From contig NZ_PXZM01000054.1 of the NCBI RefSeq assembly GCF_003013395.1, positions 1 to 37,124 of the forward strand: a DNA stretch of 37,124 nt. The letters are read 5' to 3'. The stretch is from Brevibacillus fortis. GTDB taxonomy: Bacteria; Bacillota; Bacilli; Brevibacillales; Brevibacillaceae. The notes under the pieces are model-generated. The model saw nothing but the letters and a program-made list of their open reading frames with translations. It ran no database searches and was not told where the DNA came from. The number at the start of each line of letters is the position of its first letter. Position 1 is the first letter of the stretch. Of this stretch, positions 31,792-37,124 are shown piece by piece. Both the position numbers and the translations under genes were made by a program.

Positions 31792-32547
31792 ATGAGCTTG
31801 AGCCAAAACAACCATTCCATCGCAGTTATCTCCGACATACACAGCAACGCCTACGCATTAGAAGCCGTGCTGCATGACATTGATTCCCGCGGCATTCAAA
31901 CCATTGTGAATTTGGGCGACACCTTATTCGGACCGCTTGATCCGATCAAAACGGCAGAGCTCTTGATGGAGCGTTCTGAAATGATACATATCATGGGCAA
32001 TTGTGACAGATATTTACTGCAAGAGCAAATGGAGTCAATCACCTTCGAATACGTGAAGCCACTGCTTACAAGAGAAACGCTCAGCTGGATCGGGTCATTC
32101 CAAAAGCAATGGATTCATGATGATCTCTTATTTTGCCACGGCACACCTTTTGCCGATGATGTGTACTTATTGGAGAATGTCGCTCCATATGGGATTGACG
32201 AGAAAAGCGAAAACGCCTTAATGATCGAGCTGACCGGCATTCAGCAGCAGGTCATTTTTTGCGGGCATTCGCATGTACCCAAATCCGTATGGCTCCCAGA
32301 TGGCAAGCTCGTGGTAAACCCGGGAAGCGTGGGACTCCCAGCGTATTTTGAAGAAGCACCGTACCCGCATTCGATGGAATCGAAGACGCCACATGCCAAG
32401 TACGTCACAGTAAATCGACAAGGGGGCTCGTGGCTAGTCGAGCAAGTATTGGTTCCCTATGATTTCGAGCAGGCAGCGAAGAGAGCGGAAGAAAACGGGC
32501 GCAGAGACTATGCGTATGCGATCCGAACGGGAAGAGCAGAGTTGTAA
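31792..32547 (+). CDS. Calcineurin-like metallophosphoesterase (YfcE/MJ0936-like)
   Basis: 251 residues from ATG 31792. AAAGGAG is only 3 bases upstream, so the TTG at 31798 (9-base gap) is an equally good start; the longer frame from 31705 lacks a site. The two-metal motifs are in order: SDIHSN (DxH), NLGDTLFGP (GD), MGNCDRYL (GNxD in GNCD form), CHGTP, and FCGHSHVP (GHxH), then the family ending VNPGSVGLP. These enzymes hydrolyse phosphodiesters or phosphomonoesters with Mn/Fe. The substrate is unknown. The C-terminal YDFEQAAKRAEENGRRDYAYAIRTGRA resembles the helix seen in many YfcE-like proteins. It is monocistronic, ended by the hairpin at 32556. Confidence 0.9.
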   Translation: MSLSQNNHSIAVISDIHSNAYALEAVLHDIDSRGIQTIVNLGDTLFGPLDPIKTAELLMERSEMIHIMGNCDRYLLQEQMESITFEYVKPLLTRETLSWIGSFQKQWIHDDLLFCHGTPFADDVYLLENVAPYGIDEKSENALMIELTGIQQQVIFCGHSHVPKSVWLPDGKLVVNPGSVGLPAYFEEAPYPHSMESKTPHAKYVTVNRQGGSWLVEQVLVPYDFEQAAKRAEENGRRDYAYAIRTGRAEL

Positions 32548-32555
32548 GGACAAAC

Positions 32556-32589
32556 TGACGTCAGAGATTCTTTCTGGCGTCATTTTTTT
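32556..32589 (+). terminator. Rho-independent terminator of the metallophosphoesterase gene
   Basis: The stem TGACGTCAGA (32556-32565) pairs with TCTGGCGTCA (32573-32582), one G-U pair, followed by seven T residues. Confidence 0.9.
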
Positions 32590-32676
32590 CATTTCCCCGT
32601 TATTTGTCACACTGGCGTAACACACGACCTCTACGATATTCATGTCAGTCACATGAATGCTTCGGAGGTACAATAG

Positions 32677-33660
32677 ATGAAAAACAAAACCATTTTAATA
32701 ACGGGTGGTACAGGCTCTTGGGGTTGGGAGCTCGTGAAGCAACTCCTGCCGCAGCAGCCAAAAGAAATCCGTATTTTTTCGCGCAATGAAGCACTGCAAG
32801 TAGAAATGAACCATCATTTTCAAGATAAACGACTGCGTTTTATGAATGGAGACATTCGGGATCAGGAGGAATTGATGCAGGCATGTCAGCGGGTCGATTA
32901 TGTGTATCATCTTGCGGCATTGAAGCATGTCCCGATTTGTGAAAACCAACCGTATATTGCCTTGAAAACAAACGTGATCGGCACGCAAAATGTCATCGAT
33001 GCGGCGATTGCCAACGGTGTGAAGAAGGTTATCTATGTCTCCACAGACAAAGCTTCCAATCCTTCCAGCACATATGGGATGACCAAGGCGATTGGGGAGC
33101 GGCTGATCATTCAGGCCAACAAGCGGGATGTCATTACTCGGTTTGTTTGTGTGCGAAGCGGCAATGTTTTGGGATCGACAGGCAGTGTAATTCCCCTTTT
33201 CAAAAACCAATTGCAACAAGGATTGGATCTCGGTGTGACAGATGAGCAAATGACGAGATTTTTCTTGAGTCTGGAAGAGGCGATCCACCTGCTCTTTACG
33301 GCTACGCATAAAAGTCTGGGCGGGGAAACCTTTGTACTGAAAATGCCCTCTTGCCGGATCATGGATATAGCGGAGGTCCTCAGAGAAGAGGCGGGAGCGC
33401 AGGCCAGCCGTATTGTCACCATCGGGATGCGCCCGGGTGAAAAACGATATGAAATGCTGGTGTCCGAGATGGAAAGTGACAGGGCGATTGACCTGAATGA
33501 CCAATACTTTGTCATCCTGCCGGCTTTTCCGCAAGAAGAGCTGCAAGCCTTTTACGCTGCATATCCGAAGGTCGACTTTGCTAGCTTCCATTCCGAGTCT
33601 GTGGTCTTGACCAAGGAAGAGACGAGGGTAATGCTGCGGGCAGGAGGTTTCCTTTCATGA
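32677..33660 (+). CDS. UDP-N-acetylglucosamine 4,6-dehydratase/epimerase-like protein (CapD/PseB/FlaA1 family)
   Basis: 327 residues; ATG 32677 follows CGGAGGT. It is an extended SDR: NAD-binding TGGTGSWG at 9-16, GDIRD, the HLAALKHVPICENQPYIALKTNVIGTQNVIDAA block, STDKASNPSSTYGMTKAIGE with catalytic Tyr133 and Lys137 (Lys125 also conserved in this family), VRSGNVLGSTGSVIPLFKNQL and MTRFFLSLEEAI. Members convert UDP-GlcNAc to 4-keto-6-deoxy sugars (5-inverting or retaining) for capsule, teichoic-type polymers or flagellar glycans. Here it is the first gene of a four-gene overlapping operon with a MurG-like transferase and a two-component system, so a cell-envelope glycan is the probable destination. 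Confidence 0.9.
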   Translation: MKNKTILITGGTGSWGWELVKQLLPQQPKEIRIFSRNEALQVEMNHHFQDKRLRFMNGDIRDQEELMQACQRVDYVYHLAALKHVPICENQPYIALKTNVIGTQNVIDAAIANGVKKVIYVSTDKASNPSSTYGMTKAIGERLIIQANKRDVITRFVCVRSGNVLGSTGSVIPLFKNQLQQGLDLGVTDEQMTRFFLSLEEAIHLLFTATHKSLGGETFVLKMPSCRIMDIAEVLREEAGAQASRIVTIGMRPGEKRYEMLVSEMESDRAIDLNDQYFVILPAFPQEELQAFYAAYPKVDFASFHSESVVLTKEETRVMLRAGGFLS

Positions 33661-34739
33661 AGACGATTTTGTTTACAGGCGGAGGTTCTGCCGGGCATGT
33701 AACGGGCAATCTCGTTTTGATTCCCAAATGCCTGCAAGAAGGCTGGAGTGTGCATTATATCGGCTCAGAGACAGGAATAGAAAAACAGCTCGTAGAAGCA
33801 CAAAAAGCCGTGCAGTATCATAGTATCTCGACCGGAAAGCTGCGGAGGTACTTCTCATGGAAAAACGTGTCGGATGTTCTCCAGGTGCTCCGTGGTATCC
33901 TTCAAGCGTATTTCTTGATACGTAAAATAAAGCCGGACGTCGTATACTCACTGGGTGGCTTTGTCTCAGTTCCTGTCGTGCTCGGCGCCCGCATGAACAA
34001 GATCAGGACGATCATTCATGAGCCCGATGTGCATATGGGGCTCGCCAATCGGCTTTGCCTGCCTTTTGCAGATACAGTATGCACGACATTTGCGGAAACA
34101 AAGAGAAAGCTGAACAGCGAAAAAGTGATCCATGTCGGGCCGCTCATCAAGGAGTCGCTCAAGGCTGGTCAACGTCTGCGCGGAATCGCCGCCTGCGGGT
34201 TTCATGAAAAGCAGCCCGTGCTGTTGATCATGGGAGGAAGTCAAGGGGCAGAGACGATCAACCGCATCGTTCGCGAGGCGCTGCCGAATTTGCTGTCCCA
34301 ATTCCAGATCATTCACATATGTGGGCAGGGAAAGGTCGATTACTCTGTTCATTATCCGGGGTATAAGCAGTATGATTTCGTTGGAGAGGAATTGGCTGAT
34401 TTATTGGCGGCTACCGATGTGGTTGTATCCCGGGCTGGTTCCAATGCCATTTCTGAATTGCTCGCATTACAAAAACCGATGCTTCTTCTCCCGCATACGA
34501 ACGGAGGGGCACGTACAGGTCAGCTCGTGAACGCCCAAAACTTTCAAGCTGTGGGTTACGCAGATGTACTTTTGCAAGAACAAATGACGACACAGATGTT
34601 TGTGGAGAGAATCCTTGCCCTGTACAAAAATCGCGAGACTTATCTGGCGAAAATGAGGAAAAATAAGGATGAAAAAGCAGTCGACAAGGTGTGGGCATTG
34701 CTAAAAGGAGCTGCACATGAACATTTTGATCGCGGATGA
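33657..34739 (+). CDS. MurG-like glycosyltransferase (second copy type)
   Basis: 360 residues; ATG overlaps the previous stop by 4 bases. The MurG pattern is complete: GGGSAGHVTGNLVL near the N-terminus (GGTGGH-type loop), YSLGGFVSVPVVLGA, HEPDVHMGLANRLCLPFAD, LIMGGSQGAETINRIV, ICGQGKVD, and the UDP-sugar site VSRAGSNAISELLALQKPMLLLPH. MurG transfers GlcNAc from UDP-GlcNAc to lipid I. The catalytic murG usually sits in the division/cell-wall cluster; this copy sits in an envelope-sensing operon, so I infer a paralogue, as seen in several Bacillus-group genomes. The 23-base overlap with the response regulator gene is unusually long and gives a C-terminus ending AAHEHFDRG. Confidence 0.88.
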   Translation: MKTILFTGGGSAGHVTGNLVLIPKCLQEGWSVHYIGSETGIEKQLVEAQKAVQYHSISTGKLRRYFSWKNVSDVLQVLRGILQAYFLIRKIKPDVVYSLGGFVSVPVVLGARMNKIRTIIHEPDVHMGLANRLCLPFADTVCTTFAETKRKLNSEKVIHVGPLIKESLKAGQRLRGIAACGFHEKQPVLLIMGGSQGAETINRIVREALPNLLSQFQIIHICGQGKVDYSVHYPGYKQYDFVGEELADLLAATDVVVSRAGSNAISELLALQKPMLLLPHTNGGARTGQLVNAQNFQAVGYADVLLQEQMTTQMFVERILALYKNRETYLAKMRKNKDEKAVDKVWALLKGAAHEHFDRG

Positions 34740-35364
34740 TGAAGAATACATGGTCAAAATCGTGAAAGCCTACTTCGAAAAAGCAGGCTTCACTACATAT
34801 ACCGCCAATGATGGGCAAGAAGCACTGAATATGTTGTACAACGAACAAATCGACCTGGCGATCCTGGACTGGATGATGCCCCAAATAAGTGGCATCGAGG
34901 TATGCAAGGAAATCAAGGCAAACAGTACAGTAAAAGTCTTGATGCTGACAGCCAAAGGGGAAATTGATGACGAGCTTTACGCCTTGCAAGCGGGAGCTGA
35001 CGATTACGTGCGAAAGCCGTTTGACCCGAGAATTTTGCTAGCGCGCGCCAAAAAAATGCTGCATCTGGATGGGCAGTATACGTTTGGACAGATCAAGGTG
35101 GATTTGGAGGCGCAAAAAATATATCACGCTGGAGAAGACCTGCATGTGACCAACAAGGAATTCCAGCTCATGAAATACTTTGTGCAGCATGAAGGAAAAG
35201 TATTGACGCGAAAAGCTTTACTCGACCATGTGTGGGGATTCGATTATTTCGGTGAGGAAAGAACCGTGGACACCCATATTCGCCGCTTGCGAGAGAAGAT
35301 AGGCGATAACTGGATAAAAACACATCGAGGGATGGGGTACAGTTTTGAAAATCCGGATAAATAA
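34717..35364 (+). CDS. OmpR-family response regulator
   Basis: 215 residues. The receiver domain has D7-D8, phospho-acceptor Asp51 (LAILDWMMPQISG), T78-type switch (MLTAKG) and Lys100 (YVRKPF). The C-terminal winged helix (~125-212) is standard OmpR/PhoB: NKEFQLMKYFVQHEGKVLTRKALLDHVWGFDYFGEERTVDTHIRRLREKIG. The start ATG lies inside the 3' end of the MurG-like gene with AAAAGGAG upstream. It is co-transcribed with its kinase, which overlaps its 3' end by 20 bases. The likely target is this operon or other envelope genes (inference). Confidence 0.93.
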   Translation: MNILIADDEEYMVKIVKAYFEKAGFTTYTANDGQEALNMLYNEQIDLAILDWMMPQISGIEVCKEIKANSTVKVLMLTAKGEIDDELYALQAGADDYVRKPFDPRILLARAKKMLHLDGQYTFGQIKVDLEAQKIYHAGEDLHVTNKEFQLMKYFVQHEGKVLTRKALLDHVWGFDYFGEERTVDTHIRRLREKIGDNWIKTHRGMGYSFENPDK

Positions 35365-36757
35365 GATGGGACGTCGGCTGTTTGTGCAGATTGCCATCGT
35401 GGTCGCAGTCGTGTACGTCTTGTCTTTTCTCATTAACACGTTCTTTTTACCGAAGTATTTTTTGTATGAGAAGAAAAATACGTTATCCGCGATTACTTCC
35501 CAGATGGAAGGCTTCACAGCAGATGCTTTGCAAAATGAGATCGAAGGGCTTGAAAATGAGTACCGCGTCACGATCGTGTACACCTCGTATACGGGAAACA
35601 ACGATGATTTGAACGAATCATTGCGCGCTCTATTTGCCCAAAAAGGATTGCCGCTCAGCAAATTTTGGATCACCGAGGAGAGCGTCGCTTCCTTACAGGA
35701 TGGTGAATACGTAAACAAGCTGTATATGCAAGAAAAGTTGAAATCGAATGTACTCGTCCGGTTTATGATGAAGGAGCGAGTGGTTTTCGCGATCAGTGAA
35801 TCGGTTGCGTATTCCAGTGATACGATTCGCATTGTGAATCAGTTCAATACGTATATTTTTCTGGGGGCGTTGCTCTTGACTGTTGTCGTGGGCGGGATGT
35901 TTGCCAAACGGATGATTGACCCACTCGCACAGCTGAAGGATACGGCGGAGGAGATTTCCAATCTGCGTTTTCAGAAGGCAGACATTCGTACGGGCGATGA
36001 GATAGAGGAATTGGCCCAGAGCATTAACCGGATGAGTGACAAGCTCCAACGGGCCCACGAAGAGCTGGAAGCGAGAAATCGGAATCTACGTACGTTTATT
36101 TCGGATATTTCCCATGAATTAAAAACGCCACTGGCTCTAATCAAGGCGTATACGGCGGGCATCAAGGATGGTCTGGATGACGGGACCTTTCTGGCGGTCA
36201 TTGACAAGCAAACAGACGGTATCGCGGAGTTGGTCAACAAGCTGCTGGAATTGTCCCGCTATCAAACGGATCAATATTCGTTTACTGCCGTCTCTCTACA
36301 AGCTGCGCTGGAACAAACGCTGGAGAAATACCGGTTGCTGATCCAGCAAGAAGCGATTCAGCTCACGATCGAGAAGGAAGCGGATGTGGAGTATTGTGTG
36401 TGGGCTGATCGTGACAAGCTGGAAATGGTACTGGGTAATTTGCTTGGCAATGCTGTCACGTACACGACGAATGGGCGCATTGATATTTCGATCAGACAAA
36501 CGGGGGATACCGTCATTTTTTCCATTAAAAATGGGGTCGGAAGTATAGACGTCTCGCAATTGAAGCAAATTTGGGAGCCATTTTATGTGATCGAACAGTC
36601 TCGCAACAAACAGCTTAGCGGAACGGGACTAGGACTCTCCATCGTCAAAGCTGTGCTGGACAAACATCAAGCTCGTTATGATGTGCAGATAGAAGGCGAG
36701 GAGATTGTGTTTGCTTTTTCCTTGCAGGGTTGTTCCGTGGGGGAAGTTTCGTCGTGA
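35345..36757 (+). CDS. Membrane sensor histidine kinase (EnvZ/VanS type)
   Basis: 470 residues from TTG 35345 (GAGGGATGGGG about 7 bases upstream); ATG 35366 is an alternative. Two membrane helices (IAIVVAVVYVLSFLINTFF, ~15-35; YIFLGALLLTVVVGGMFA, ~165-182) enclose an extracytoplasmic sensor domain of about 130 residues. These are followed by HAMP (KRMIDPLAQLKDTAEEISNL), HisKA with phospho-His257 (FISDISHELKTPLALIKAY) and HATPase (NLLGNAVTYTTNG, variant G1 box IKNGVGSIDVSQ, G2 SGTGLGLSIVKAV). The G1 box lacks the usual DNGxGI aspartate order, but the rest looks functional. It is the last gene of the operon. The signal is probably a cell-wall state, judged from its neighbours only. Confidence 0.91.
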   Translation: MKIRINKMGRRLFVQIAIVVAVVYVLSFLINTFFLPKYFLYEKKNTLSAITSQMEGFTADALQNEIEGLENEYRVTIVYTSYTGNNDDLNESLRALFAQKGLPLSKFWITEESVASLQDGEYVNKLYMQEKLKSNVLVRFMMKERVVFAISESVAYSSDTIRIVNQFNTYIFLGALLLTVVVGGMFAKRMIDPLAQLKDTAEEISNLRFQKADIRTGDEIEELAQSINRMSDKLQRAHEELEARNRNLRTFISDISHELKTPLALIKAYTAGIKDGLDDGTFLAVIDKQTDGIAELVNKLLELSRYQTDQYSFTAVSLQAALEQTLEKYRLLIQQEAIQLTIEKEADVEYCVWADRDKLEMVLGNLLGNAVTYTTNGRIDISIRQTGDTVIFSIKNGVGSIDVSQLKQIWEPFYVIEQSRNKQLSGTGLGLSIVKAVLDKHQARYDVQIEGEEIVFAFSLQGCSVGEVSS

Positions 36758-36867
36758 TGCGCACCTGTTCTTTGCTTTAAAAACCCTATAGAGCTCTTGG
36801 AACAAGTCAAGATTAATGAGAAATCTCTAGAAAAAATATTCGACACTAATGAATTTGAGCTAGAGTG

Positions 36868-36895
36868 GCCCGATAACATATTTTCGGGCGTTTTT
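36868..36895 (+). terminator. Rho-independent terminator after the kinase operon
   Basis: The stem GCCCGA (36868-36873) pairs with TCGGGC (36884-36889), followed by GTTTTT. It separates the operon from the rrn promoters. Bases 36758-36867 hold no supported gene. Confidence 0.7.
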
Positions 36896-36960
36896 CGTCG
36901 TTTTCAGAGATTAGCGTTCGTGGGAAATGACGATTGAGACATTATTTCCAATTATTGCAT

Positions 36961-36989
36961 TTGATTAAACGAACAGCTCGTGTTATATT
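36961..36989 (+). promoter_or_regulatory. Likely rrn promoter P1
   Basis: TTGATT (36961-36966), 17-bp spacer, TATATT (36984-36989). It lies 88 bases upstream of a second similar promoter, the tandem arrangement usual for Bacillus-group rRNA operons. Confidence 0.65.
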
Positions 36990-37047
36990 AGCAATCTGCC
37001 TTTGAAAAAGGGCGAAACAAAATTGAACCAATGATACAAATTACCTG

Positions 37048-37077
37048 TTGACTTGAAACAAACACACATGGTATATT
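37048..37077 (+). promoter_or_regulatory. Likely rrn promoter P2
   Basis: TTGACT (37048-37053), 18-bp spacer, TATATT (37072-37077). It is followed after about 30 bases by the rRNA leader. Confidence 0.75.
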
Positions 37078-37083
37078 GTGAGT

Positions 37084-37124
37084 CCGGCACTTTTGAAGTG
37101 CTAGTAAAAATGCTCTTTGAAAAC
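37084..37124 (+). other. rRNA operon leader with boxA-like antiterminator, upstream of a 16S rRNA gene
   Basis: The leader has a small hairpin (GGCACTTT/GAAGTGC near 37086-37101) and ends TGCTCTTTGAAAAC at the window edge. The TGTTCTTTGAAAACT-type boxA precedes 16S rRNA in Bacillus-group genomes, so a 16S gene should begin shortly beyond the window. No rRNA gene sequence itself is in view. Confidence 0.8.

Noticed and set aside
32695..33591. 298-codon frame antisense to the dehydratase/epimerase
   Set aside because: Complete overlap with a gene whose motifs are unmistakable; the antisense product has no recognisable fold or start site.

Overview
The window looks like a chromosomal segment from a Gram-positive, endospore-former-type Firmicute, most likely Brevibacillus or a close Paenibacillaceae relative. 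This is inferred from strong AAGGAGG-type ribosome binding sites, frequent GTG/TTG starts, and Bacillus-type families: an LnrJKLMN-like drug-sensing operon, an ECF sigma factor with a DUF4179-type anti-sigma, and a Bacillus-type rrn leader at the right edge. No database search was possible.

Layout. 1-5000: the tail of a SUKH-like gene, a secreted phytase-like esterase (minus), a nucleoside hydrolase plus NupC transporter operon, and an N-acetyltransferase. 5000-7400: a MerR regulator with a textbook MerR-type promoter and an apparent ATT start, coupled to a short-chain dehydrogenase; then a radical SAM/SPASM protein facing a puzzling Cys/Arg-rich small ORF. 7900-10800 (minus): a TetR-MFS efflux pair with a perfect operator, and a methyltransferase. 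11000-16200: response regulator, histidine kinase, ABC ATPase and two permeases with the composition of the B. subtilis linearmycin-resistance system, followed by a 1055-residue double-kinase hybrid sensor. 19400-21650: a DUF6933-like protein (another apparent ATT start), a TetR and acetyltransferase pair, and a decayed IS3-family element.

The centrepiece is 21660-28730, a thiazole/oxazole-modified microcin (TOMM) cluster of the heterocycloanthracin (Hca) type. It holds a 99-residue precursor with nine CRDRC units and 20 cysteines, an ocin-ThiF-like leader-binding protein (HcaF type), a fused E1-like/YcaO cyclodehydratase with two CxxC pairs and a Pro-rich C-terminus, and a SagB-type dehydrogenase. 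A divergent cytosolic-looking metzincin protease sits next to the precursor and is a candidate leader peptidase. The expected product is a polythiazole/thiazoline peptide; its CRDRCG hexad spacing differs from the Cys-Xaa-Xaa repeats of known heterocycloanthracins.

28850-31160 (minus) is an ECF sigma/anti-sigma pair. 31350-32550 holds a small unknown gene and a metallophosphoesterase. 32680-36760 is a tightly overlapping operon of a nucleotide-sugar dehydratase/epimerase, a MurG paralogue and an OmpR/EnvZ-type two-component system, suggesting cell-envelope adaptation. The window ends in tandem promoters and the boxA-like leader of a ribosomal RNA operon whose 16S gene lies just outside.
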